64,000 nucleotides of DNA, from positions 24,112,353 through 24,176,352 of the forward strand of contig NC_133387.1 of NCBI RefSeq assembly GCF_047511655.1, read 5' to 3'. The position numbers and the translations under genes were made by a program. The notes beneath the pieces were generated by a model. That model saw nothing but the letters and a program-made list of their open reading frames with translations. It searched no databases and was not told the DNA's origin. Origin of the DNA: Castor canadensis. Taxonomy: Eukaryota; Chordata; Mammalia; Rodentia; Castoridae. Positions 22,913-34,244 of the stretch are shown here, one piece after another; position 1 is the first letter of the stretch, and the number at the start of each line of letters is the position of its first letter.

Positions 22913-23436
22913 TTAATTTCTTCAGAGATTTGCCTTTATTCCTCTGACTTACGTAGGAGGTACTATCAACCTGAGACCACTCCAAATAAAATTATTTACT
23001 ATTTTATGGACTGCATAATTAGCATAAATTTAGACCTCAAACTCATGGGGGTCTTACGAATTCTCAAGGAATATGTTCTCCAGGATCATTTAACACCAAG
23101 ATTTTAATTTTTGGACAGTGATAACATATTTTTTGCCAGTAAGCGATCAGCTAAAGTGTTTCAAGGTCCTGGAATTTTTGGGAGGAAGGATAAATATTTG
23201 TAATATTTTAGATTTTGCTAAGTATGCATGTTCAAAGAGCCAGAATAACAAGTAAAAGAATAGGTTCAGAGCTCAGAGCACATCATTTCCAAATAGGTAG
23301 AAAGGACAAAAATAATATGAGGAGAAATTAAAAAAAAAAAAAGCCAAAAGAATGTGACAAAGACTTTAAAAAAAACTTTCAAACTCCAGAATCACCAATA
23401 AACAAATAAATAAATACTTTAAATTAAAAAGGAATT

Positions 23437-23508
23437 CCTTTTCAATGTTGGGGATTGAAGCCAGGGCCACACGCACACATGTGCTCTACCACTGGGCCAC
23501 GCCTCAGG
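23437..23508 (-). mobile_element. ID-type SINE
   Basis: Plus-strand TTGGGGATTGAAGCCAGGGCC and GCTCTACCACTGGGCCACGCC are the reverse of a tRNA-derived ID element (GTGGCCCAGTGGTAGAGC). Confidence 0.75.
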
Positions 23509-23589
23509 TAAAAAACGGAAATTTAAAAAATGGAATGAATCAAAAGGATATAAAAAAGAAGAAATTTACCTAAATATGTTTGTAGTATG

Positions 23590-23796
23590 CCAGGTGTGGC
23601 AACTCACTTGTGTAATCCCAGCTACTCAGGAGATGAAGGCGGGTAGATTGCGAGTTCAAGGCCAGCCCAGGCAAAGTTAGCAAAATCTTACCTCAAAATC
23701 AAAGTAACAGCAAAAGGGCTGGTGGTGTAGCTCAAATGGTAGAGTGCTTCCCAGCAAGCATGAGGTTCTGGGTTCAATCTTCAGCATCATAAAACA
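23590..23796 (+). mobile_element. B1+ID dimeric SINE, full length
   Basis: B1 half (TGTAATCCCAGCTACTCAGG, AGTTCAAGGCCAGCCCAGGC) joined by an A-rich linker to the ID half (GGCTGGTGGTGTAGCTCAAA, GGGTTCAATC) and an A-rich tail. Confidence 0.9.
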
Positions 23797-24207
23797 AATA
23801 TATTTAATGTAAATGGATTTAACTCTCCAGTAAAAGACAAAAATTATCAGGATAGATTTATTTTTTGTTCAACCTAGTTATATGTATTCAGAAGACACTC
23901 TTAAAACGTAAGAACAATGGTTAATCAAAAATCAAGGATAGAAAAAAAGTATTTCAGGTAGATACCAATAAAAGAAAATAGCTGTAGCTTTGTTAACGTA
24001 AGATAAAATAACTTTCAGGGCAGATGACTTTAGTGGAAATAAGAGGGTCACTACCTAAAGACAATTCTACAATTTCACCACAATATTCAGTGTACAAAAA
24101 TAGCCAGGAATAACTCTAACAAACAATATGCAGTCCTTCCTGGAGACAATTATAAAATGTTATTGAAAAATGCTAGCTCTAAACAAATCTAAAGCTATAA
24201 TTTTTGG

Positions 24208-24357
24208 GTTTTTTTGTTTGTTTGCTTGGTTGGTTTTGGTTTTTTGGGTTTTTGAAATAGGATTTTGCTACATAGCCCAGAGGGCCTCAAACTCACTATC
24301 CTCCATCCTCAGCCTCTGGAGTGCTGGAATTATGAGTTTGTGCCACCTCTCCTGTCT
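24208..24357 (-). mobile_element. B1 SINE
   Basis: T-rich leader, then TTTGCTACATAGCCCAGAGG, AACTCACTATCCTCC and AGTGCTGGAATTATGAG, the reverse of a B1 monomer. Confidence 0.75.
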
Positions 24358-24383
24358 CTATATTGTTGAATAAGAAAACTTGG

Positions 24384-24462
24384 GCTGGTGGAGTGGCTCA
24401 AGCAGTAAGAGCACCTGCCTAGCAAGCATGAAGTCCTGAGTTCAAACCCCAGTAATGCTGAA

Positions 24463-24493
<31 letters not shown>

Positions 24494-24494
24494 A
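24384..24494 (+). mobile_element. Free ID-type SINE with (AAAT)n tail
   Basis: GGCTGGTGGAGTGGCTCAAG, CCTGCCTAGCAAGCATG and GAGTTCAAACCCCAGT form a tRNA-derived unit without a B1 half. The tail is a clean (AATA)n run at 24461-24494. Confidence 0.85.
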
Positions 24495-25057
24495 ACTTCA
24501 ATGTCATGAAATCATCCACTTTCCCCAATAGATGTACTCCTACCCAAAAACCCAGCAGTTGCATAAAACTTAACAAGATGATAAAAATGTACATAAGAAA
24601 ACAAAGATCAAATCAATCCTGAAGCAGGAGGTGGGAGAAGTTTCTACACCAGACATTAAAAGGTATTATAAAGCTACAATTACTGAGAAAACATAATCGC
24701 GTAGAGACACAGGTCACACAATGCATAGAGAAAACCCGGGCATCCTGTTTTCAGACGTGGCCCCGCAGATCGATGTGGAACAGACTGTACAATAAATGTT
24801 CCTGGCACAATTATAGATCTGTACGGGGAAATGAAATTAGATCCATATCATACCACATACAATAATCAATTTCAGGAACATTAAAATTCATAAAAGTAAA
24901 GGCAAAACTTAAAACACTTAGAAGACAACACAGGATATTTTTATGACACTGGAGTAGGGACTAGTTTTTCTAAATAAGACACAAAAGACAGAAGATCTCC
25001 ATACAGAGATAGATAGACAAAAATCAACTAGGTTCAAATTAAGAACTTGTAGTTAGG

Positions 25058-25284
25058 TAAGTCTGAGGTGTCAGCTGCTTGAGAGGCTGAGGCAGGAGGA
25101 TTCCTTGAGCCCAGGAGTTTAGGCCAGGCTAGGCAACATAATGGCTTTAACAAATTTTAAAATTGCCAGGTGTGGTGGTACACACCTGTAATCCCAGCAC
25201 TGGGGAGGGGAAGGCAAGAGAATCATGAGCTTGAGGTCAGCTTGGGCTACATAGCAAAACCTCTATAAATAAGTAATAAATAAA
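25058..25284 (+). mobile_element. Two 7SL-derived SINE monomers in tandem
   Basis: The first (about 25058-25155) has GCTTGAGAGGCTGAGGCAGG and CCCAGGAGTTTAGGCCAGGC. The second (25166-25284) starts GCCAGGTGTGGTGGTACACA and ends in AAATAA repeats. Confidence 0.7.
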
Positions 25285-25325
25285 ATTTAAAATTTTTTGA
25301 TTAAAAAATTAAGAATTTCTAAGAT

Positions 25326-25441
25326 GAGTAAGGTGGTACATGCCTACAGTCCCAGCTACAAGGAAAGTTGAGGCAGGAAGCATGAAAGTTCAATGCCAGC
25401 CTGGGCAACTTAGTGAAACTGTGTCTGAAAAAAAAAAAAAC
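25326..25441 (+). mobile_element. B1 SINE
   Basis: GTAAGGTGGTACATGCC, AGTCCCAGCTAC, ATGCCAGCCTGGGCAAC, then a 13-A tail. Confidence 0.8.
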
Positions 25442-25837
25442 AATCAGAATGACCGTTCTTAAGACCCTTGATTGAGAATAGAAAGCAGACTTCAAATTGA
25501 GAGGTCTGCTTATGCAACACATAAGACTGGTAAATAATTCATATCTAGGATATAGAATGAACATCTGTGAATCAATTTTTAATGAGCAAAAAACATGAAA
25601 GGATATTTCACAGAAGAGGACTCACAAGTGGTCTATAAATATGCAAAAATTTGTAACCAGAGAAAAGCAAATAAAAACCATATAAAATAAATAAATAAAA
25701 CCGACCAAATTGGCAAAAGTTTTTTAAAAAATCAGTCAATACTAAGCATTAGCAAGTATTGTGGAACAATACAATCTCTCATCTGCTCCTGGTGGAACTC
25801 TCAATTGGTGAAGTCACTACTGAAAATTGGTAGAAGC

Positions 25838-25925
25838 TGGGCTGGGGATGTAGCTCAGTGGAAGAGCCCTTGCCTAGCATGCATGAGGCACTGAGTTCTA
25901 TCTCCAGCCCTCAACCCTCCCACCC
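25838..25925 (+). mobile_element. ID-type SINE (classic form)
   Basis: GCTGGGGATGTAGCTCAGTGG, TTGCCTAGCATGCATGAGGC and a degenerate box B. This is the classic rodent ID type, distinct from the GGCTGGTGGAGTGGCTCAAG type fused to B1. Confidence 0.8.
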
Positions 25926-26960
25926 CCCCAAAAGTTACCATCACTTTACCTAGTAAAGTTGAAAATGTACTATATGTCATGTACCCTAACAATTCCACCC
26001 CCTGAATAAACTCTTGGACACATGCACCAGACTATGTGTACAAGATGGGATATAACTAAACAGAGAGGTAGCCAAACAAAAGGACACGGCAGAGAAAAGA
26101 ATGAGTCAGCTATAGGTTGTCCCAACGTGGACAACCCTCAAAATGTAAGGTGAAGTGAAAGAAGACAAATCCGAATGTGCACTGTACATACATGATTGAT
26201 ATAAGGAAATTAGTAGTATGGGTTAGTGGTTTTGTCTGGGGGTAAAGGGAGCACATTTGGGGGGTGCGCAAAGGTCATTTGGTAGTGTCATGTTCTTGTT
26301 CTTGATGTGAATGATGGATAGGAATGTTCATTTCATTTTTAACACAACATGGAGGTCTTATACAGTCTCTTGTGTGTATGATATACTTCAAAATGAGTTG
26401 ATGCATGAATACCTTAAAGGAATTTTGGGAAAGTTGAAATCTTAGTTTTCATAGCAAGAAATCAATAGTAAATACATAAACCTGAAAGACTGAGAAGTAC
26501 CAACGCAAACACTTTCTCTAGGTTTATGAATGTGAACGCCATGGCTGAAAGAATTCCACATGACTGCTGCTGCCTTTTATAACAAGTCTTGTAGAGTGAC
26601 TTGATTCTTTAAACAATGTGCTGAGCAACTGGTTAAAATAAAACTGCAGCTTAGAAAGTGGCATTGGGCACTTGAAGTAGTTAAATTTGTAGACACAGAA
26701 AGCATAATGGCTGGGGAAAAGGAAGTAGGGTAAACAGGAAGCAGGGAAGGCAGGAAGTGGAAAGGAGGAAGTTGTTTAATGGGGAGAGTTTCAGTTTAGG
26801 AAGTTGAGGAAGTCCTGCTGCTGATGGTTGCACGGCAGTGTCAATGTCCTTAATGCCACAAAACTGTATGCTTAAAAATGACTAAACTAACTTTTATGTT
26901 CTACATATTTTATCGCATACACACAAATAAAGCTAAAAAGCCACAAACAATGTAGTATTT

Positions 26961-28820
26961 GAGCTGATGTCCAAGGTGGACTGGGGAAGTTGTAGGAAAC
27001 CTGATTCTAGCCCGGAATCCCTTTCTCATTAAAGGTATTAATTCCCACTTCTAGTGGGGACCACCCTGAGGGTCTCCAGAGATCCATGATGTGCTCCAAC
27101 ACTCACAAATAAAACTCCCAAATTAAATTATGCTTAATCTCCCCAAGTCTCCTGTGGGTACTTTATAGAAATAAATATATCAAATGTAATCTTTAAAACA
27201 ACAGAAAAACACGAGCATCATCCCTCCTTTGAACTCTTTGATTAACAAGAGGGTTTACTACAGGTCCTTAAAATAGCAGCTCCCCCAGGACACTCAAAAT
27301 GTGACTGAATTAACTGAAAAACAAGCTTAGACCACCTTCCAGAAATATGCCAGAGAGGTGCTTTCAGGGGAAATTGAGAATTGAAAAACCCAAGGAAACA
27401 ATGACCTACCAAGAGGTAGGTTAATGCTGCCAGAGGCTAGGGGTCAGAAATGTACTTCCTCCTTCAAAATTCCACACAGGCTGTCCTCCTCTCTGGAGGA
27501 AGCTGTAGCCACTAGCCATGTCTCCCCCATTTGGCTAACCGTCTTGGGCCTCCTAGCATCAGGCTCCTCAGACTCTAATTCTTTCCAGCCAGCTACAACA
27601 TGCAGGCAACTCCTGTGTCATTCACCCATGTGTCCCTCGGAACCCTATACTCGGCCTAGGGCCTCTCTGTTGCTTGATTTGTCTTAAAATGACCCCCCCA
27701 CACCCAGCCCCAATGTTTAGGGGAACAGACCCTCTCTTCCTAGGCCTTAGCCCTCTTGTGTTCCACTCAGCTCTGCATCCATTGGCTCAGAGCCTCTAAA
27801 TCTTTGCTCTGTCCTGCTCCCCATTTTCAGTTACTGGATCCCTCTCACACCCCCTGCAGCCAGAGACCTCACCAACAGTTATTTTTAAGTGCAGTTCTTC
27901 AGTGTCACAGTCTTGCCTTCGCTTTCCCCAGAACTGGTGTCCCTCCCTCCACAAACCTAGGTCTAGCAGTGGATGACAGGCTCTTGGCCACCCTTTGCCA
28001 CATGGCTGCTTCCACCCAGGCACCCAGCTGGCTTCTCTCAACTATGCTATACCCACTGCCCTTCCTGCTAGCCCAGCCACCTACCAAGGGAGCTCCCAGT
28101 CCCAACCCATTTCACCCAGTGTGGATAAGGGAGCTGCCCACTTACATGACTTGACCCTCATCCCATGGCTCTTGCCACCCTGTGCTTGGTGGTCTGACCA
28201 CTCAGGATCCAACTAATGACCACCATGCGGTGCCAAGACCACAGGTGGAGGGCCTGCTCCCAGCAAGACAGCCACCACAGAGAAGTCACTTTGTGTTCTA
28301 AGGAGGAAGGTCTGCAACCATGTCCAGGGCCAGCCCCTGGGCCCACAGAGCTACCTGTGTAGGCCTGAGAGGAGCTCATGTAGTTCGTACTGTGAAGAGG
28401 AAGCACAAAGATGACCCACACTCTTTCCCTCCCCAGGTCCAGCAACTGTTTTTGAAAAGGGTCAAACAGTAAATGTTGCAGCTACCTAGGGGCCACAAGT
28501 TAAGATCAAACGACTATTCTCACCAAAGAGATATTTTAAAAAACATTTTAAAATGTAAAAACCATTCTTAGCTTGAAGGCTGTACAAAGGAAAGGGCTCG
28601 ATTTAATCTGCAGGGTGTGGTTGAAGAGCAGGCATTCATTGATGACTCTTCAAAGCTACTAGAAATTGCAGGAGAATCAGACAAGGGTGAGCATTGCTCA
28701 ACGCTGTGCTCTCCAGAGTGAGGCTTTCATTCCTGATAAGGGAAAAGGGATTAAGACTTCTATGCTACATTTTTATCTCATCCTTTTTATCTCAATTTTT
28801 GTGCTTTATAAATTACAAAA
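26961..28820. other. Intergenic stretch without recognised features
   Basis: Several open frames are present on both strands around 27424-28445 but show low-complexity, Ser/Pro/Leu-rich translations with no domain. I see no gene here. Confidence 0.4.
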
Positions 28821-28822
28821 TA

Positions 28823-29015
28823 GGCTGGGCACCAGTGGCTCATATCTATAATCCTAGTTACTTGGGAGATGGAGTTTGAAGCCAGCCCAGGCAAATAGTT
28901 CTTGAGACCCCCATCTCCAAAGTAATCAGAGCAAAATTGACTGAGGTGTGGCCAAGCAGTAGAGCTTTCCAAGTATGAAGACATGAGTTCAAACCTCAGC
29001 CCCACCAAAACCAAA
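28823..29015 (+). mobile_element. B1+ID dimeric SINE
   Basis: GGCTGGGCACCAGTGGCTCA, then CAAAGTAATCAGAGCAAAA linker, then GAGGTGTGGCCAAGCAGTAG and GAGTTCAAACCTCAGC. The ID half is diverged. Confidence 0.82.
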
Positions 29016-29099
29016 AAATACACAAAATTTATAAGTCCATGGTATTTTGCAGAATTTATAAGTAATGCAATTATATAGGTTAGATGTGACTTTTTTTGG

Positions 29100-29187
29100 C
29101 TTTTTTTTTTTTTGCAGTACTAGGATTTGAACTCGGCTTCACGAATACTAGGTAAGCATTCTTACCACTTGAACTATGCCCCCACCC
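29100..29187 (-). mobile_element. ID-type SINE fragment
   Basis: Poly-T, GCAGTACTAGGATTTGAACTC and ACCACTTGAACTATGCCCCC, the reverse of an ID half. Confidence 0.7.
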
Positions 29188-30165
29188 ACTAATTTGCTTT
29201 CTTCATTATTGGGGTGCAGGATGAAAAAACACTAAAGAAAGGTTGGCCTAATCTCACTACAATTAATTTTGAAAAGGTTCACACTGTCATGTCTTTGTTT
29301 CTATAAACATTCTTCTCTCATCTAGCCTTGGGGAGCAAAATCTGGTTTTTTTAAATTAAACTTTAGTTAAATAAATGTTGATAGATATTGGAGAATATCA
29401 CTATCCTGAAAATCAATGCATTATGAAGAAAAATTACTGAGTAGTGCTATGAGTAAGACTCTGCCTTTGGGATTTTAAATCTTGACTATTCCATGCTGTC
29501 ACGTAGAGCCAGAAGCGTCTTTCCCTAAAGCAGGCCTTCAGGATCAATAATTTTCAAACTGTTTCTGGGGTCATGTTGACTTCAGGCTGGCCTTGACTTA
29601 CAAATTACATAGTAACACTGCCGGAAGTCAGCTTCCTGTACCAAGCCTATTTTTTGTGTAGGAGTAGATGGATAGCAAGTGTGTTGGAGGGGTGCAGCCT
29701 GCCAGTTCAGCTTCCTTGTCTTCATTGAAATAACAGCATTTGTGCACATTTTGTAAAAATTAGTGAAAAATGGAAAGCTGAAATTATTAGTGCCAGTGAT
29801 TAAATAGTTGAGATAAACTTGATGCAACTGAAAACGGAAGCAAAACACAGTATAGGCAAAATTATTAGCCTTTGGACATTCATGGAATTAATCCAGGTAA
29901 TTGGGTGTTGATTTGGATGGGAAAAAAATAAAGCTATAGGAGATATAGTCAAGAACCGTGAAGACTTTGGAGATTTTCATCCTATTTATAAGCTAACAAT
30001 TTAGGCTGCCATGGTTTCACAGATGCCAGCAGAAGACACACAAATCCTGCATCAGAGACAGAGGACTTTATCACTCCTGGCAATATCAGCATTTGTGTGT
30101 GTTCTCTTAGTCCCATTTTTCACAAGAGGACCAGGTAACACCTGCAAAGCCAGTAGCTTGAATTA

Positions 30166-30520
30166 CAGGAGAGGAATCTGAACATAGAGAACCTGAAACC
30201 TTTTATGATTTCTATTCTTTTAAATTCATTGATGTTTTTATGGCCCAGAGTGTGGTCTATCTTAGTGAGTGCTCCATGCAATTTTGAGAAGAATGTGTAT
30301 TCTGTAGCTGTTGGATAGATTATTCCATAAATGTCTATTAGATCAAGCTGACTGATGGTGCTGTTCAGGTCAACCATATTCTTACTGATTTTCTGCCTGT
30401 TTCACCTATAAATTACTGGATGAAGTTTTGAATTCTCCATCTGTAATAGTGGATTTGTTTTTTCCTCATTGTTCTATCAGATTTTGCCTCCTGTACTATG
30501 ATACTAAACCTAGAGTTTGC
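30166..30520 (-). mobile_element. Ancient L1 fragment, endonuclease part of ORF2
   Basis: On the minus strand the translation at 30378-30190 reads like L1 ORF2 endonuclease (DLIDIYG, YTFFSKLHG, KIDHTLGHKN). No start-to-stop gene is intact. Confidence 0.75.
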
Positions 30521-30527
30521 AATATAG

Positions 30528-30762
30528 TTTATTTTATTTTATTTTATTTTGGTACGACTAGGGTTTTGAACTCAGGACTTCATGCTTGCACAGCAGGTAC
30601 TCTAACACTTGAACCACACCTCCAGTCCATTTTTCTCTGGAATTTTGGAGATGGGGGGGGTCTCACAAATTATTTGCCCTGACTGACCTCAAACAGTGAT
30701 CCTCCACATCTCAGCCTCCCAAGTAGCTAGGATTATAGGGGGGAGCCACCAGCACCTGGCTG
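30528..30762 (-). mobile_element. B1+ID dimeric SINE
   Basis: (TTTTA)n leader, TTTTGAACTCAGGACTTCATG, ACACTTGAACCACACCTCCAG, then the B1 part ending CCACCAGCACCTGGCTG. It splits the surrounding old L1. Confidence 0.87.
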
Positions 30763-31713
30763 CAATATACTTTTAGCTAATCTAAGTTCACTTTTAAATA
30801 ATGTTCTGCTATTGAAGTACAGGTACCTTGTAATAAGGCTTCCCAATTCCTTCTTCCTGGCATTACTGAAATTTATTTCACTTATTCATATGCTATAATT
30901 ATGAAATACATTGTTACTGTAAACAGCCATCTTTTAGATCAATGAGGAATAAAAATAGTGAAATATCTGATTTTTTTCTTCATTTATTGCTTTCTTCTTC
31001 CTTTTTTCTGGCTGATCTGAGTTTCTGACCTGTATCATTTTCTTACTCCCTGAAGCACTTTTTTTGATATTGCTTGCAGAGAAAGTGTTCTGGTGATGAA
31101 TGACCTCAGATTTTGATTGTCTGAGACAGTATTGATCCTGTACTCTTGAAAAATAATCCCACTGGATATAGAATTCTAGGTTTGTGGGGTTTTCTTCCAA
31201 CACTGTAAATATTTCACTCCACTCTCTTCCTGCTTTCATAGTTTCTGCCAATAAGTCAACATAATTCTTATTTTTTATTCTATACGGGTTAGTTGGGGTT
31301 TTCCCCACTCTGGTTTTTCAAGATTTTGTCTTTGTTTTCCTGCAGTTTCCTAGATATTGTTCCTTTTTAAATTATTTATTCTGCTTGGTGTTCTCTGGGC
31401 TTCCTATAGATGTAGTTTGGTGTCTATTAACTTTGGAAAGTTCTCAGCCACGTTATTTCAGATATTTCTTCTGCTCCGATCTTTTGTCTCCTTGTGGTAT
31501 TCCAATCACATGTGTCTCACCTTTGGAAACTGCCCCAAAGTTCTTGTGTGTTCTGTTATGTTTCATTTCTTTTCTCGTGCATTTTAGTTTGAAAAGTTTC
31601 CATTAAACATATCTTCAATCTCCCTGATTTCTTTCCAGTCTACTAATAGTGAGCCCATCAAAGGGATTCTTCAATTCTGTTACAATGTTTCTGATTCCTA
31701 GCATTTCTGTCTG

Positions 31714-31749
<36 letters not shown>

Positions 31750-31750
31750 T
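31714..31750. repeat. (TTTC)n microsatellite
   Basis: About nine TTTC units forming the tail of the adjoining minus-strand ID SINE. Confidence 0.92.
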
Positions 31751-31828
31751 TGGTGGAACTGGGGCTTGAACTCAGGGCCTCACACTTGCTTGGCAAGCGC
31801 TCTACCACCTGAACCACTTTGCCATCCT
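31751..31828 (-). mobile_element. ID-type SINE
   Basis: GGTGGAACTGGGGCTTGAAC, GCTTGGCAAGCGCTCTACCA and CTGAACCACTTTGCC, the reverse of a free ID-type element. The TTTC run is its tail. Confidence 0.82.
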
Positions 31829-32511
31829 TCCTCTTTTTGTCCTTCATCTCAGCTTCCATCTTCCTGCTGCTTTCATGACCCCTGTGCTCTTACATGTGTA
31901 CTTTTTCCACTTGAGCCCTTAACAAATTGACTATTGCTATTTTATTTCCTGTGTCTATTAAATTTTGGAAAATTCTCAACCATGTTATTTCAAATATTTT
32001 ATATCTGACTTTAGTTGGATAATATGCTTTGTTTCTTCAGTGATTTTTCTTGCCTTCTAGTGTACCTTGTAACTTCTTGTTCAAAGATGGACATGATGTA
32101 TCAAGTGACAAGAACTGAGGTGAATAGGCCTTTGGTGTGAGGTTTTATATTCATCTGGCTAGTAGCTGGGCTATGTTTAATGTTTGCTGTCCCCTGTCAT
32201 CTTTGGACTTCCCTAAGTATCACTGTCTGAGAAAGTCAATGTTTTGCAGTTCTTTCTGTGATTATAGCAGAGCCCTGTTGGTGTGGTACTAAGGTGTCAG
32301 GAAAATAAAATGTTCTACAGTTTTAGGATTGAATATCAGTCTTTTGGTGGGTCCCTAAACTGTAACCTTTAAGTGTGTCTTAGCTTCTTTTCATTTCCTC
32401 CTTTGTCCCTTAGGTGAGAGAGGAAGATTAGAGAGGGCTGGATTTGATAATTTTTCCTCCTCAAGATCAGATTAAGACTGGTAGTCTTGGCCCAGCAGAC
32501 CAGGCCTTTTT

Positions 32512-32670
32512 TTAAATTGACATATAGTCATCATATATATTAATAGGGTGCAGTTGTTATCTCACCATCTGTATGCAATGTCAATGATCAAATCAGGGTA
32601 ACTGGCAACTCCATCACCTTGAACATGTGTCATTTCCTTGTTGGAAACATTCAAAATCCTCTCTTCTATA
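32512..32670 (+). mobile_element. Ancient L1 UTR-like fragment
   Basis: AATTGACATATAGTCATC, CAATGATCAAATCAGGGTAAC and AACATTCAAAATCCTCTCTTC match a phrase common in old L1 untranslated sequence. Confidence 0.5.
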
Positions 32671-33409
32671 GAGCAGGCCTTTGTTAAGGACAATGTCTGG
32701 GCATAGTTCAAATTAGTTACCTTTCTCTTCCCCCCATCAGAGATACCAGAGAATTCTTCTTTATTCTTCTCCAGGAGAACCTGGTTGGGTTCTAGAGGTA
32801 AGCCCCACAAAAGTATGGGAAAGAGGGAGTTAAGACTACAGCCTCCAACCTCATCAAAATTACAATGTAAGTCTTCCTATCAGCTATGGCTCATCTCCAG
32901 GTAAACAGATCACAGCATCCCTGCTGGACTTGCTGTCTCTCCAGATTTCAGGGCATCCATTTCCCCATAACCTCAATTCTTTGGTAAGCCCATTGATTTT
33001 CAATTTGCTCATCTTTTTGCTTGTTGATAAAGCAGGAGTGATGAGTTCCCAAACTTTGCATGTCACAGCTGAAACTAGAAGGCTTGAACTTTTATAATAG
33101 GCAATGAACCTGATAGTTCTTTGCTCTTCCTTTGCAAGAGACATTATTTTTATTACACTGGACAGTAAACAAATCTGCTCTTCAGTCCAAAGGGAAACAT
33201 CATCTACATTTTCCAAAGCTGTTTATTCTTCTAAAATCCTTGAAGAGACAATCTGGATGTGCAGGAATGTAAAAGACTCGTGGAGAATTGTCTCCTAACT
33301 GATGTATAAGGCAGTGAAAGAATGGCACTGGAAACTGAGCTTAAAACAGTGGTTTTCAACCTCAGCTTTTCAGTCGTATCAGATTTTTATAAAATTCACA
33401 TCTACAAGT

Positions 33410-33631
33410 TTTTTTTGTTTTTTTGTTTTTCCAGGACTGGAGTTTGAACTCTGGGCTTCACGCTTGCTAGGCAGACGTGCTACCACTTGAGCCATTCTGC
33501 CACCCCTTTTTTGTGTTGGGTATTTTTGAGATAGGGTCTTGAGAACTATTTGCCTGGACTGGCCTCAAATCGTGATCTTCCTGTTATTTGCCTCCTGAGT
33601 AGCTAGGATTACAGGCGTGAGCCACCAGCTA
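33410..33631 (-). mobile_element. B1+ID dimeric SINE
   Basis: Poly-T, CAGGACTGGAGTTTGAACTC, GCTACCACTTGAGCCATTC, then GTAGCTAGGATTACAGGCG. Near full length. Confidence 0.87.
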
Positions 33632-34048
33632 GAAGTTCTGTTTATTTGGGTATGAGGTAGAGCCTCAAACATCAGTAGTTTGCAAAAGCCCTATATAATT
33701 CTAACGGAAAGCCTGGGTAAAGGTCACTTGTCACACTACCAAGTATAATTAGCAAGACTTTTTTTTAGCTCAGTGCTTCCCAAATATTGCTGTGTATTTG
33801 AATTACTTGGGAATTATGTTCAACACAGATAGATTTTGATTCAGTATGCCTGGAATGGGCTCTGACTCTGTTTGTGACATGCTCTCTGGTGTTGTCTGAT
33901 GTTGTCATTCCACTTTGAGCACTGAGTCTACTACCAGATCTCCATACTCCAGGCTTTATATACATGTTCAGGAATCAATTGCATATGAAAAGAGAAGGTA
34001 GCCTGACTCTGGAAAATGGTTCTTATAATAAGAATGAGGCCTATCTGA

Positions 34049-34244
34049 CCTGGTGTGGTGGTACACACTTATAATCCTAGCTACTTGAAATACTGACACT
34101 GTAAGACCTCGAATTCAAGGCCAACTCAGTAATTCTCTATCTCAAAATTAAAAAAAAAATTAAGGCTTAGAGATATAGCTCAAGGGGCAAGCACTTGCCT
34201 AGCATGCATGAGACCCTGGGTTCAAATCCCAGTATGAAAAAAAA
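34049..34244 (+). mobile_element. B1+ID dimeric SINE
   Basis: CCTGGTGTGGTGGTACACAC, ATAATCCTAGCTACTTG, a poly-A linker, then ATAGCTCAAGGGGCAAGCAC, GGGTTCAAATCCCAGT and an A tail. Confidence 0.87.

Larger units (their letters stand above)
23500..26960 (+). mobile_element. Ancient L1 (ORF2 part and 3' UTR), broken up by SINEs
   Basis: Recognisable old L1 ORF2 phrases include GTAAATGGATTTAACTCTCCAG and, near 24870-24930, AAACACTTAGAAGACAACAC. The 3' UTR-like part follows (GTGAAGTGAAAGAAG near 26150; AAACTGTATGCTTAAAAATG near 26865). There is no open frame. Several SINEs are inserted. Confidence 0.6.
30766..32450 (-). mobile_element. Ancient L1 fragment, 5' region (antisense)
   Basis: TATAGAATTCTAGGTTTGTGG, TTCTCAGCCACGTTATTTC, TCTGCTCCGATCTTTTGTC and GAGCCCATCAAAGGGATTC match the antisense of old mammalian L1 5' sequence. 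It is continuous in orientation with the endonuclease fragment at 30166-30520. Confidence 0.65.

Noticed and set aside
24461..24494. Regular short repeat that might suggest a CRISPR-like array
   Set aside because: It is the (AATA)n tail of a SINE; no spacer-repeat structure exists anywhere in the window.
25838..25918. Possible functional tRNA gene (boxes A and B present)
   Set aside because: Sequence, A-rich tail and similarity to other copies show a tRNA-derived ID SINE. The same holds for the other ID elements.
27424..28445. Cluster of open frames that might be a small gene
   Set aside because: No start context, splice pattern, domain or family resemblance; the frames overlap on both strands, as expected in GC-richer non-coding DNA.
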